DNA of 64,000 nucleotides from Plasmodium coatneyi (Eukaryota > Apicomplexa > Aconoidasida > Haemosporida > Plasmodiidae), in NCBI RefSeq assembly GCF_001680005.1, contig NC_033566.1:1984001-2048000 (forward strand). Reading direction: 5' to 3'. Position 1 is the stretch's first letter. Each line of letters begins with the position of its first letter. The notes beneath the pieces are model-generated. The model saw nothing but the letters and a program-made list of their open reading frames with translations, searched no databases and was not told where the DNA came from. A program made the position numbers and the translations under genes. Of the stretch, positions 51,433-63,834 are shown in pieces.

Positions 51433-52754
51433 TTATAGAGATTGATAGGATATATAGCTGGATGTGTCATCCGAAAATATACTATCTGTTTCTTCTGTAT
51501 ACAATGAAACTTCATCCATGGCCCTCCTCCTTCTATTTGTTCTACCACGAAGGTGCTCACGAATCCAAGGACCAACGGGTGTATACTGATATATGTAGAA
51601 AGAGTTAGAATTAGACATGTGTAATATATTTATTATTATTATGTATGTTGTGGAAATTATTTACCAATTCATACAATAGTAATGATGTATGCTTTTTAGG
51701 GAGAAAATATGTGCTTACTCTATATAGTAAAGCGGCAATTAGGAAAATTGCGGCAACACGCAGTGTTCCAAGAGTAACTTGCATTCCGGTTTCGGAATTT
51801 CCAAATAGCCAATGGGCCTAAAAGTCGGTTAAAAAGGGGGTGTGTGTAAATAATGAAAGTGCGAAAATCCCTGCATTTGGGAATTCCTTCATTTAAGAAT
51901 TTTTTTATTTATGTGCAGTAAGAGCTATTACCTGTCCCATTTTACTGTGACATGGTAATGTGGGTAATATTAGAGCAGGATTATGGGACTTGACATCTGT
52001 GCAAAATTTTCGGTATTTATTTTGTCCGTGTTCACAGAGTAAATGGAAATAATTAAATAATTCTTGTTTTTCTTTAATTTTATTATAATATGTGCATTTA
52101 TTAAGGTCTTCATAGTCTGTAGCCATAAATTTGAGATATTTATGATCAACATAATACTCATATAATTCCCTTCTCTTCTTCCAATATGCTTCCTTAAAAA
52201 TATTAAAATCCAGCTTACATTTTTCATTATTATGTTTTACTTCTTTCGTCTTCATATTTTCTCCTAGGGCATGCTGGATTTTACGGAAGGTGTCCTCAAT
52301 ATTTACAGTACCGTCGGAACCATAAATTCCGGTTAATATATCGTATAACCAATAATTTACTTGCAAGCAGACGTCATAACCATCTTCTTCAAGATCCCAT
52401 AGTGCAGATGTTTTTATGAATGTTAAGGACTTGTTACAAATTTCTTTAAGTTTTCCTTCATTTGCACCATTAAGTGCTATGTTGTCACATTCCTTATATT
52501 CTGTGTTCACGTCAAAATCGTTACTTTCCAATTTATCATAAATTACTTTTGATGGTAAACGCATTTCATGCGTTTTGGTAGATCCCTACATGAGGGAAAG
52601 TGTGTAACATAAATAAATGACTGTATTGTACAAATATCGGTAATATGCCTTACGTGAAATAATGCAATGAATTGAAGGAAATATTTGCTTGTTATGTATC
52701 ACAATGAATGAAAATGTAAATAACATTAGCAGCTCCATTTGGTCCAGTCGCCAT
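51433..52754 (-). CDS. Four-exon PIR/KIR variant
   Basis: Exons 52754..52725, 52585..51932, 51817..51719 and 51585..51433 (311 residues; all phase 0). Exon 1 is MATGPNGAAN before a weak donor GTTATT. Exon 2 is a PIR ectodomain: MRLPSKVIYDKLES, VCLQVNYWLYDILTGIYG, YWKKRRELYEYYVDHKYL, CTYYNKIKEKQELFN and CEHGQNKYRKFC. It ends KMGQ at donor GTAATA. Exon 3 is only 33 residues and contains the membrane segment (LGTLRVAAIFLIAALLYR). Exon 4 is a short tail (YTPVGPWIREHLRGRTNRRR, then Ser/Thr/Tyr-rich). The usual KIR keeps the membrane segment at the end of exon 2, so the extra intron 51818-51931 sets this gene apart as a different subfamily. Confidence 0.75.
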
Positions 52755-54314
52755 GATCTGATGTAGAATTTTAAAAAAGGATTTGTACTTGCTTTATTCA
52801 CTATTTTTCAGGACATATAATGTAGAGGATACATTCCTCATATGGAATATGTACATAAGGTACTTTTTGATCTTATAAGTTTTTCTGCGGAATAAAATTA
52901 GAGTAAGTACAGTATCTTATATTTTATATGTAATGTGTAGTCCACACCCTTCGGGAACACTTTAATATGGAAGAAATATGTAGATAAGTTCAGGAGTAAT
53001 TTATACACAACATAAGTAGGAGCAGACGTTTAGTGCAAAAAATTTAACATTCCTTTTCTCATAGGAATGAATTATCACTGCACTAATTTTAAAATTTAGC
53101 TTAGAATAATTATAGTTAATGGATTGTATAATTATTTTGAAGCTCCGATATATAAAGAATATGTGAAGCTGCGATCCTAGGTAGAGGGTCCAATAAATAC
53201 TTTTCTCCCATGCGGAACAACAGAACACTGTTCAAAATGTTGGAGTAGTAGTTACATGAAGAAATAGAACCGCATGAGCCCCCCTTTTAAAAATGGTGAA
53301 GGAATATTCATATACAACATAAAAATATGAAGAGCACCGTTTTAGGGTGTGCTGAATTTAATTGTTTTATAGGAATAATTTTTTCTTTCTGTGAACATTT
53401 CTACAGCATTGTTAGAAATAGAAGAGGGGAGCCAGGGGAAATTCGTATATTTTTTTTGTTTCCGTTTTCTCTTTTTCATATGGTCCCTGTTTATATGATT
53501 CAAGCCCATGCGATTCCTCTGCTCATGCATACGCGCGGAACCGGTAAAAGAGAGAGAGAAAATCTTTTTTTTTTTTTTTCCACGACGGCAGAGGACCGCT
53601 CCTTCTTTTTTTTTCTTTCCTGTTAGCAAGTGCACGCAGGACCGAAGTTCTTTTTGACTGTACGCCGGAGATTTTTTACGTATTCTATAGAATTAAAATA
53701 TATTCTAATGTGGTCATAAAAAATATATGTGTTCCTTTAAAATAAAAGTTCATTCACAGAAAAAAGGGAAAAAAGGAAAAAAAATTTTCAAGTATTATGC
53801 ATACACAATAATTCGAATATAAGAAATAGTTGTGTGCCTTATCATTGCTCCCGCATATATTTAGTACTTAAATATTTCAAATTCCTTGTGCAAGAAGCAT
53901 TTTCCTACTACTATTACCAAATGCTAACTTATTTAATAAGTGACATTTTTTAAAGTAGCCGCGTGAACATCTATTAAGCATGTATGGAATATATATTGCT
54001 GTTGTGTATGGAATATTCATGGGATGAGGTATATCGAGTAGAATTATCTTCCGCCATGGATATTACATTTGACATTTTGTGTACATTCCTTATAAAATTC
54101 CATTCTCTCTTCCTTACCTTATTCCATAACAACTACAGTAGTTTCACTTCCATAACTGCTGTAATAGTTAGACCTATATCAACTGCTGTAGTAGTTCGAC
54201 CACCACAATCACAACAACCATCACCCCTAAACAACCTCCCTTCCACCCCCCTTCCCCCTTCCCCTGGAGGATCAGTAGCCATCACATTCCGAATGTGTTA
54301 CATCCAATGGTGCA
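52755..54314. other. Intergenic region between PIR genes
   Basis: About 1.5 kb with T-rich tracts at 53565-53578 and 53605-53615. C-rich CCACCACAATC/CTCCCTTCCACC words lie at about 54198-54262, resembling the intron repeat. No gene seen. Confidence 0.45.
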
Positions 54315-55514
54315 TTACATGCGTCCGTAACGTATATTTCTATGTTGTGTTCTTCTACCATTATTATTATTATTTGCTCTTCCCCTTCCACTTCTAGGTA
54401 CAGTAGTAGTGTACGGTGTAGTAGTAAATAAAGATGAATTGTCTTCTGTTGACAAGTCCATTGTTGTGGAAGAATTATCTGTTGTGGTAGAACCTCCTAT
54501 TGTTGAACCGTTCTCTGTTGAGGTGTATTCCGTAAGGGTATCCAAGTTGCGTTGGATGGTGGATCTCCCTCTCCTGTTCCTGCCTCCCATGTTTCCTCCA
54601 AATTTGTTACCAAGCCAAGAAGGTAAAAGATCATACTAAGGAAAGGAAGGACGATGGAGGTGGTATGGGTGAATGGAAGGAAAGGAAGTGAGGGGGAAGC
54701 ATGGGAATGTGTAAGTACATATATATGTATAGCTCTATTATAATTGTATACTCACTTTGTACAATAGGAACGCCATTGTTGGTAATCCCACTGCTATGGG
54801 AAGTATGGAAGATATAACAGTGGTGGTGGTAGTATAGGACAGTGGTAAACCTGTAAGTGATTCTGTACTACCGTCCCTTTGTGGCTGGTCGGTCTTATTT
54901 TCTAGTTCGCATTTGAACTCTAATTCACTCGTATTCGCGTAATTCTCATGCCATGCATGAAATTTTTGACACCATTCACTATACTTCTCCTTATTACTGT
55001 TACATTCCATACGCATACTTCTATAAGCATGCCATACTTTCCTCAAGTATGGTTGATATTCATTAGGGCATGGTACACTCCCACCTTTAAATTTCGTTTC
55101 TATGGTGTCTTTGTCATGGGAATAATCGAACATTCTTTTAAATGCTTCGAATATTTTAATATTGTCATAGGTGTGCAGGAATTCACAATTATATTCTCTT
55201 TGATTAGTTAAAATTTTGTTCTTGCAATCGTTCATAACTTTATGGAATGGCTCTATTCCAGGATTCTGGAGCAGTACTTGACCCATCCAATAATAGAAGT
55301 ACCACTGCTCCTCATTATACCCATCTTCCTTATCCTCCATTTTACTTACAAAACAGAGTGTGCTTATGATTTTGTCAATAATTTCATCCGATATTTGAGC
55401 TCTCTTCAATATAGACCTTATTTCTTGTGCGAAATTCGAGTCCTCACATTCCGCATGGTGATGGTTTAATCTTTCATATACTTCCTTTGAAGGGAATTGA
55501 TTCACATCGTACTC
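54315..55514 (-). CDS. KIR: KIR/PIR variant protein D (first exon not found)
   Basis: Exons 55514..54756 and 54635..54315 (359 residues plus an unseen exon 1; acceptor TTTATAG, donor GTGAGT, acceptor TCCTTAG, phase 0). The ectodomain starts VNQFPSKEVYERL and has WYFYYWMGQVLL, YNCEFLHTYDNIKIFEAF, CPNEYQPYLRKVW and the membrane segment VISSILPIAVGLPTMAFLLYK. That segment resembles the second domain of KIR B (VISSILPITVGLTLAAFMLY). The tail starts YDLLPSWLGN, is Ser/Thr-rich and ends basic. KIR first exons are tiny; I could not find an ATG ending in phase 0 with a good donor upstream. The nearest candidate (MNNNE at about 55708-55722) has the wrong phase. Confidence 0.8.
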
Positions 55515-56724
55515 CTATAAATATGAATAATTGGTAGGGGAAAGGGTGCGCACATACATATACACATATATATAGTTATATATATATATACATGTATATA
55601 TGGACATATATATTCCACACATATATTCCATCCCACTTGCTACCACCACCCCTCCTTCTGAAGGCGGGATGGATGTGGGTGGTCATTGTTTCTCTTTCCT
55701 TACGCTCATTGTTGTTCATATATGTAACTTCCTACATATGTACAATAAATTTACATTCAAAATTATTCATATGGACTTAGAATAGGTGTAGGTATAGAAA
55801 TGCTTTCCATTCTATTACAACTGTGCACAGATACATATACCCAAAATTTTGATTCTTTTTCTTCGTGCAACGAAACACATTGCTTAAATTTTTCAAACAG
55901 TGGTACTACACTGTATATATATTAAATCATTATATGCATATGTAATTAAGATGGAAAAAAGTATTAATGGGTACACTGCAATAACAGCGTGAAAAAGAAG
56001 AAAAAATCAGCACTTTCATTTTCATTTATTCTTCACTTTTGTACCTACTATATTAGTGTACTATGTTCCACATTTGACCGTTTGGAGTAGTACACTAATG
56101 TTCACATGTTTCCATTATAAAGTACGTACGTATGTTATTTTTTCCCCTTTTTTAAAAAAATAATTTTTCAAACATGTAGTATTTTATATATGCATTATTA
56201 TACTTAAAGGTGTTCATTTAAAAAAAAAAAATTGTTACCACATATGCATGTATATTGCACAGTTGACTATATGTATGTGTGCTCAATGTCCTCCCCTCCC
56301 CATCCCACTTTTGCGGAAGTGTGTGCATACTTATTCATAAATATTTAATGAAGAAGAGCATATAATTTTTAAATTAAGTGAGAATATATATATAGAACAT
56401 TTGGAAAAGTTGTATGAATTATATATATATAAAAAATGGGAAGAAAAAAGAATTTTATGTGTGTGCACCCGTATCCCTTTATAGAGTAAGCACTTCCCCC
56501 ACCCAAATATGACCTTTTTTTTTTCCTTGTTTATAATCGTTCTTTAAATAATAATAATTTGTTCCTTCTCCTCTTTTTTCTTAAATTTTCCTTTTTTTAT
56601 GAGTACATTATGAATAATTCATTCACATGACCAAAAAAAAAAAAAAAAATGTGCATAACATATTATGTTTACCATTTTGAGATACCCACTTATGGAGTTA
56701 TTCACCCCTCTATAGGGATGATGA
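55515..56724. other. AT-rich intergenic region
   Basis: Probable 5' flank of KIR D and 3' flank of KIR E. TATA microsatellites at 55560-55620. No gene seen, apart from the missing first exon of KIR D. Confidence 0.45.
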
Positions 56725-57893
56725 TCATCTGGTGGATGATGAAGTAGTGTATGGAATAGAATATTCGGACGAAGTTATTGTTGTTAACGTGTCGTCGTCT
56801 TCTGATAATGATGAGTTCAAATCGTGGTGAATGATTGATCTTTTTCTTCTCCTTCCGCTCATTCCTGCCGCAGAGTGGTTATTCCCCTTAAGGAAGAAGA
56901 GGTGTGATTTATACTTGTAAAAAAAATATGCCATGGCAGGAAGTCCTATTGCAGCGAGTCCACCAGACACAGCACCAGGTATAACAGCACTTCCATCAGC
57001 TTCCTCCCCTTCTTTTCTGTGACTACCACCACCGTCACTACCACCCTTTCCTTCTCCACCAGAGACACCATCTGCTAAATCGGCATCGGAAAAAGAACCA
57101 CTACTACCAGCTTGGTTTGGATTGGGGTTCGGTTTGGGTTTACATGTTAGTTCTGATAGTTTGCTCGAATCACAGTAATCTTTACTTTTTGTATTAAACC
57201 AGGCACAATATGGATCACTTGGATGATCCGTCTTTCTCTGTTGGCAATCTGCAATTACAGTAGTACATGCTGTTTTAATGGCCTTTAGATGCTTGTCATA
57301 TGCAGATCCGCAGGTAGATCCGTAATCTCTAAAATCCCGTTGTATAGTATCGTAGTCCTTATAGTAAGCAAGTACTTCTTTCCTTTGATTGAAAAGGTCT
57401 TCAGGAACTTCCTCGTGTGTACTATTACACCAATTTTCCTTATCTAAATTCTTCCATTCATCATAAATTGTACTTATAATTTCTGATGAACTAGCTGGTA
57501 CTTTTTTTAACAATATATTTCTTAACCAAAAATCGAAAAAATGGCAAAGATCCCCGTCGGCCTTTTTCTTTTCCTTCATGTGGGATACGTAACACAGCGC
57601 TTCCGTAATTTTCTTAATATCACCCTGAATTCCTGGATACGTCTGGAGCTTCCTTTTTATATCATCCTCGAAATCAGCATTCGTAAAATACATACAATAC
57701 CTTGGGTCTCTGTCGAACTTATTATAGTACTCCAATTTTGAAGGTAAACTGTCCAGCAGTTGGTCCTACAAATGTAATTTAGTGAAGTACATATGCTTCC
57801 ATATTCCCATTATATTATATACATAATGCCCAACGCATAATCCGTACACATGTGATTTACGTAAAAAATTACCTTCCGCCCTGTTCCTGCCAT
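56725..57893 (-). CDS. KIR: KIR/PIR variant protein E, second intron missing
   Basis: Exons 57893..57873 (MAGTGRK, donor GTAATT) and 57765..56725 (353 residues, phase 0). The ectodomain starts DQLLDSLPSKLEYYNKF and has LCHFFDFWLRNILL and several cysteines. A KPNPNPNQAGSS linker and Gly/Ser-rich stretch are followed by the membrane segment VSGGLAAIGLPAMAYFFYK. The cytoplasmic tail follows without a break: AAG (56916-56914) joins TAT (56913-56911) directly. Those are exactly the bases that flank intron 2 in KIR A, B and C. The last 24 residues equal the orphan exon at 43289. The protein looks intact. Confidence 0.85.
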
Positions 57894-60320
57894 GGTTTAT
57901 GTGTAGATTCTTCTATGTATATGTAATGTAAATTTAAGTTAGAACTTCTTTACACATGTGCTCACACATTTATCGAAATAAAGGAAAAGGTGAGAATTCT
58001 GTTTGCTTCTTAATTATAAATATTAAACATACACCAAACTCCTATTCTTTTCCCTTATATATATATTGCACAGTTCCTTGAACAATGATAACATATTATG
58101 CTCATATATATTCAATCATCACATATTTGTATAATTAAGGGTAAAAATGTAGGAATAAATAAGCAGGAAATAACATGAAATAAAGGAGAAGAAAAGAAAA
58201 ATGGAACTTACAATTTTCTATACACGTTTCTTCTTTATGCATGCTCCATATGGTTCGATTATGCGTGATTATTGAGAACATTATGTTACTACTTACACGC
58301 CTTAGCTTCTACATATACATATAATAATGTGCATGTACCCTTCCCCTCTTTGGATAAAAAGAATTTTCATATATATGTGTGTATATGTAGGTACATTGCT
58401 TATTTTATGTTTTATTGTTTTTTTTTTTTTGGAGGAAGGGGAGAGTGGCCATTAAAAAATTGATCACACATATATAGTATAGTATAGTTCATGAATATGC
58501 ATAGTACATTCTTCCCCCCTTTTTAAATGTGTATATCAATTTATACTCATTGAAGTGACGTTATTTTAGGAGCAAGATACAGGCAAATTTTTTCACCAGA
58601 GAGAATTGCATTAGTTTTGTATAGAAAAAAATACAATATGCGCTCTTGTAAGAACACTCCTTCATGTACACTTCCTCCCTTCCTTCTATAATCATTCAAT
58701 AATAATAATTTTCTTTCCATTCCCTTCCTTTTTTTTTTCATTCTTTTCCTTTCTGGTGAGTACACTACAAATAACTTCTCTACATAAAATATAAATTGTA
58801 TTACCTAAGCTGTTCCTTCTCTCTCTTCTTTTTAATGTAGATTATGTTTTACATATATATTCATGTTACGTTATTGTTCTTTCTTTTTTCTCTGTTTTTT
58901 TATTTCAATAAGGGACAGAAAACACTTTCCCTACCATGTTCTATATATATTGTTTCTTACTATAGTATTATAGCCTTCCTTTCTCTTTATAGTACTTTTT
59001 TACGATTTCCTCCCTTTAACATATAAATTCTGCTGGCTCCTTCCTGTGTCTGTTTAAATATTAATTTTGTTCCAATAAAATGATTCATATGCACAGTTTA
59101 TATATATATATAAATATGCAGAAATAGGATTATAATTATTACAACTTATTCTAACTTGCTCCTCCTTTATATTTGTTTTGAATATTTAACGGACGTGGTA
59201 ATCATTCCTTAAAGGAAGGAAGAAGTGTAGGTTCATTGTTGTTCCGCATTCCTACCCTCTTATATTCATGTCGTTTCTTTTTTTCTACAGAGGAAATAAT
59301 GCATATTGTGCATTCCTCCCTAAATAGAACTATAGAGGTGCGGCCAATAGTTACCCTTCTTAAATCGGATATATAGAAAAGAATAAAGAAATATTTAAGT
59401 GTACGAAAAAAAAGTTGAGTTATATTCTTCGTATAATATAGGGGAACCTTACAACTTTTAAGAATGTCCCCAATATGTTACTCTTTCCTTTCATCTTCTA
59501 ACCTCCACTTCATTATTTTACTATTCCCTTAATATATTATACACATAAAACTGTTACTAATATGTGCATATACACAAACAAACAAACATACACACACATA
59601 CACATCTCGTGCTAACAGTAAAGGTACATATACGTACACTCCTGTTCTGAAATATATATGAGTACTATGATCTGGAATAAATGATGTCCCATATTCATGA
59701 TTTTCCTTAAGTAGTGCAGGCAGGAGAAAGGAAGAATGTTCCTGCACTTCCGGAACCAACTGTAGTAAAGGGAACTTTTAGGAATTCCTACTATTCCTTA
59801 GCAGAGTGGTCTATATTAGTCATGTCCTAGCAGGGGCTATTCTTACCATGGGGGCCCACCCATAGTGGAACCTGTCTATCTCCTTCCTCCTTTCTTAAGG
59901 GGGGCGGTGTGGCAACTACCACCATCTATAATTTACGATATTGCCCTGCGCAACGTGTATAGAGTATTGCGTGTAGAATACTACGCGTAGAATACTGCGT
60001 GTGGAGTATATTGCGTCTGGAGAATGTACACTCTATTATAATGGACAAATAATATGATACCTTCAGGAGGAAATAACTGATATCATTGTTGAAATTAGAA
60101 TTGCAGTGTACACACTTCAATTATATGAATAAGCCTTATTACAACTACAATATAGGGTGCTACTGCATTTTTTTAGAGAAATATGTGCAAAATCATAATT
60201 TAATATTCATATTGTCTACTAAAATATAATTATGATACTATCATTGATTCGCTAAGCTCCTCATTTTCCCCCTTACCCCGTACAATTTTGTATTTTTATG
60301 TTCTTTTCAATACATTTATT
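57894..60320. other. AT-rich intergenic region
   Basis: 2.4 kb without a convincing gene. Contains CAAACA/CACACA microsatellite at 59570-59605 and a short minisatellite (TAGAATACTGCGTG-like) at about 59950-60030. Confidence 0.45.
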
Positions 60321-60970
60321 TCATGTTTTTGAACGATAACATACTACTAATATGACTAAGTACGCTAAAACTATTATCATAAGAAGTGCTATTGCAACTG
60401 TGAGTACTACTTCATAGGGCGCAGCAACAGAAGCTGAGGACGTCATAGCAACGATGAGTGCAACCGCAATTACCACGGACGAAGCTAGTGGATAAAGAAA
60501 GAAAAAGGCTAATGCAAGTCGGATCCACGTTCCGCCCTTAATATCGGAGCCCGCGAGTTTATTTAAAAAGCCATCGTACCAGCTTTTCTTCTTTGAACAT
60601 TGTGCTTTATTTGGTGGTGTGTTTGGTTTGTTCTGCTGCTTTGCATCACCACCCTGCTTGTATAGGGTTTTAACACCGGTCTTCACACCTAAGGTGGTAT
60701 TTTTTTCCTTCCCCCGCGGGGCTTCCACACTGGCACCCTTTGATGATGTGCCCATTGCACTCACCTAAAAAAAGAAAAAAATGGCAATGAAAGGGAAAAA
60801 ATATATATATTTTTTCCTTCCTTTTTTCCCATTTTTAATAAAAAAGAAAAAATTTAATAATAGTGATTATGCGAATTTTAGAAATAGAGCTTTTGCCGTC
60901 ATACATGGTTAGGATTCCGCCAGGAGGATAAAACAAAGAACAATATTGAAAGTCTCGCAAATGATATCAT
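60321..60970 (-). CDS. Two-TM exported-type protein
   Basis: Exons 60970..60905 and 60764..60321 (169 residues; GTATGA..TTTTTTAG, phase 0). Exon 1 is a signal-like segment (MISFARLSILFFVLSSW). Exon 2 begins VSAMGTSSKG as in the gene at 47092. A basic, Lys/Gln/Asn-rich region with CSKKKSWYDGFLNKL follows. Two or three hydrophobic stretches complete it (ALAFFFLYPLASSVVIAVALIV and VVLTVAIALLMIIVLAYLVILVV). It is the shortest intact member of this family here and shows what the frameshifted relative at 44242 should look like. Function unknown. Confidence 0.72.
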
Positions 60971-61858
60971 GTTGTTTGATTCTTTTTTTTTTATTTTTTA
61001 GTGTAAAAAAAAAGTATAAAAAGTGAAAAAAAAATTTTCTTCTAATTTACATGAATAAGTTGTATGCTTATTTTCTTTATAATACAAAATGTTTATTAGG
61101 CCTTTTGGGCGCATTTCATTAACTGCTTTAATGTAGGTGTATATATATATTTTTTAAATGAAGAAAGAATTTAACATTACAACGTACACAATAAAATATA
61201 TATATATAGAAAAAAAAAAAAAGAATAATCATAATTAAGAAAGAAGGGTAGTTCATTTTTTTTAATTGCACATATAATTATAATATTCAAATGTAGTGGG
61301 AGTGATTCGTATTCCTCCCTCCCTTTCTATGAAAAAAGATGTGGTATGCACTTTTCGACAACGCACTTTTCTAAGAGTGTCATAGGAGCTAATTATATAT
61401 TTGAACCATTAGAATTATGCATATGTGCATGTTTATGCGCTCAAAAGTTTTTTTTGTTTCAATGTTCACGTATAATGGGTGGAGAAAAAATGAACGAAAA
61501 AAAAAAACACTTCAAAAAAAGAGTAGGGAGTAAGTCCGCCCCCCCTTCTTTTTTTTTCTAGGTGTAAAAAGGGTGGAGGAATGGTGTAAGGGAAGGTGTA
61601 AGTATGTATGTTTGGGGTTGCGGCTGTTTAGAGGTTTCTATAGAGTGTATTAATTTTTGTTTTTTTTAGGAATGTATGAATCATATTTTCTTTGCATGTG
61701 TTAGGACGTGAAAGAAGTAAAGACTTTTTTTTTTTTTTTTCCTTTTCTATTTTTTCTTTTTTCAATTTTTTAGTGCAAAAAGTAAAAAAAATTTCTAGTC
61801 ATAATAAATATATGCGCAAAATTTTTAGAAGGTGTAACAGTTCTTATCATTATCTTAC

Positions 61859-61946
61859 GTAGTGGTGGTGTTGGTGGGGGTTATATTGCGCCCACAAAAA
61901 CAGGAGTACGAAGGTGAGGAGTATTGAAAGTTTTGCAAAGACACAT
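61859..61946 (-). pseudogene. Orphan signal exon of an exported-type gene
   Basis: AKLSILLTFVLLFLWAQYNP followed by HQHHHY and donor GTAAGA is a clear copy of the signal exon of the two-TM family (compare the exons 1 at 45101 and 48281). The only nearby ATG (61946-61944) is one base out of frame with it, and no VSA..SSKG exon follows downstream. A dead remnant. Confidence 0.65.
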
Positions 61947-62524
61947 ATTCACGCAAGGAAAGCACACCGGTGTCGAGGCAGTTGCGCGATGAGTAACTTC
62001 ATCTAGCGAGTGGACACATCCAAAAATGGACACTCTCGACGACGATTGTATAATAGCAACACTTTTTACGAATCCCCCCGCGGGGGGTCGGGTCATCAGG
62101 GGAGAACCTTAATGCGAAGCGATAAGCATGCCACTCTTTTGAACGGATCACTTCTACCCTGTCTGTTAATTTTTTTTTTTTTTTTTTGCAAAAAAACCTT
62201 TCCAGCAAAGGTGTGAAATTGAAAAAAGATTCGAATTAGGCTGAACGTGTTGCAACACAGGTTGAAGGGCGACCGGGCTGTTTCCGCAAGCCCAACAGTG
62301 TATAGACACACATACAAACGTACGCGCAAGTAGATTTACCTCTCTATATGTCAAACACGCAAATACATTGCAACCCTCCACAGGGCAAAAAAAAAGGGCG
62401 TTACGAAAAAAAAAAAATAAAAATAATAAATTGAGATCACTCAATGGAAATAGATGCGCAGAAGACGAAGCTGTGCTGATGGTGCGAAGTGTGGATCCTC
62501 TAACGGGACGCGACCGCTACATCG

Positions 62525-62925
62525 CTACTTAAATATGATGGAGGAAAACCGGTCGGATGGGGACATCCCAGTTGCGGTTTCCCCCCCTTCACTGGGACTA
62601 CTCCTCACAGGGTCGGGGGTGAAGTACGAATACCCGCTTTTCATCTGCTTGGTGATAACGGTCAACGAATTTAGCAATTCTTTCTGTTCCTCTTCATTGT
62701 ACAAACTAGGTATCTTTCGTATTTCTAAATTTTTGGCTAAAATTTTCAACAAAGAAAATATATCATCGTAGCAGTTGGAGTCTTCCACATATCTGTTCAG
62801 GTAATGTATAGCCATGTAATACTCCTGAAAAGTTATGTTCTTAATATCGTAGGCCAGATTGTACAAGCAGTTATTCCCCAATGTGCATAATCGCAGGGTG
62901 TAAATATGTGCTATGACGTTTTTCC
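62525..62925 (-). CDS. Conserved-looking C-terminal exon, family unknown
   Basis: Open frame after a possible acceptor ATCATTAG, ending at TAA/TGA-bounded 62525 (133 residues). It reads NVIAHIYTLRLCTLGNNCLY, then EYYMAIHYLNRYVEDSNCYD and DIFSLLKILAKNLEIRKIPS. This is a helical, non-repetitive composition unlike the island genes and similar to core genes. The last 30 residues are Ser/Gly/Pro-rich. I do not recognise it. Upstream exons should lie beyond 62930, but the 0.9 kb there looks non-coding, so the gene may be cut by the island edge or have a long intron. Confidence 0.45.
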
Positions 62926-63834
62926 CTAATGATTCTCTTTAGTAATTTCCATAGAAGAATTCATGGAAATTTCCTTCCCTACGGAGTAGCACCTTTCAGG
63001 ACACTTATATGAATATTAAGGGGACAATTTCTTCCTCCCTCCCGTCCTTTTTTATCGTACGAAACATATAGAAGTAGCCCAAGGTGGTGGATAATTTCTT
63101 CAGGAGGATTATGTAGATATGTGCCTACACAGTCATAATATCATCTGTTCCTGATGCTCCAAATTTAATAACGTGGATCATATATTGTGAAGTCACAGAA
63201 ATGGAAAGCAGAATGGGTTTAGGTTCTTCCTTCCTCTTTTCCTCAGAGTGCATGCAGGTTTTCCTCTTTTTTTTTTTTTAAATTAATAATTTCTTAAGGA
63301 GTCCTTTTTTCTTTTTCTCCTTGGTGAATATACCATAAGGGGTTCATTTATATATTACATTCGAACTATGATGCTTAAGCTCCCCCTCCTATTAACATAT
63401 ATTACACTTCTTTACCTGAATGTTCCTATATTTTTATTTTTTCCCCTTCTTTTTTCTGTGTTGTAGAAAAGTGTTTACATGTTCATGTGTAATTAATAAT
63501 AAGTTAAAAAATTTTTTTTTCTCTTTGTTTGGACTTGTTTGGTAAATTTTTTTTATTGAAGATACAAAATATATTCATTAAAACTTTTTTTTTTTTTTTG
63601 TTAAAATTTTTTACCTTCATAAATTTTTTTATTTTCAAAATTTTTTTTTTCATTTTTTAAAGACACAAATATTCTGACAAAAATGTCAGCTACATCCTTT
63701 TTTTCCTTTTTCGCGCATTGTTTGGAATATTTTCCCTGATGTTTTATTTAAACAAACATGTATGAAAGAAAAAATAAAAAAAAAAAAACTCCTTAAAAAT
63801 TATTTAATTAAAAAAAAAAAAAAAAATGTTGCAG
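62926..63834. other. AT-rich spacer before the right edge
   Basis: T-rich and A-rich tracts (63500-63660, 63775-63830). No gene seen. Confidence 0.45.
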
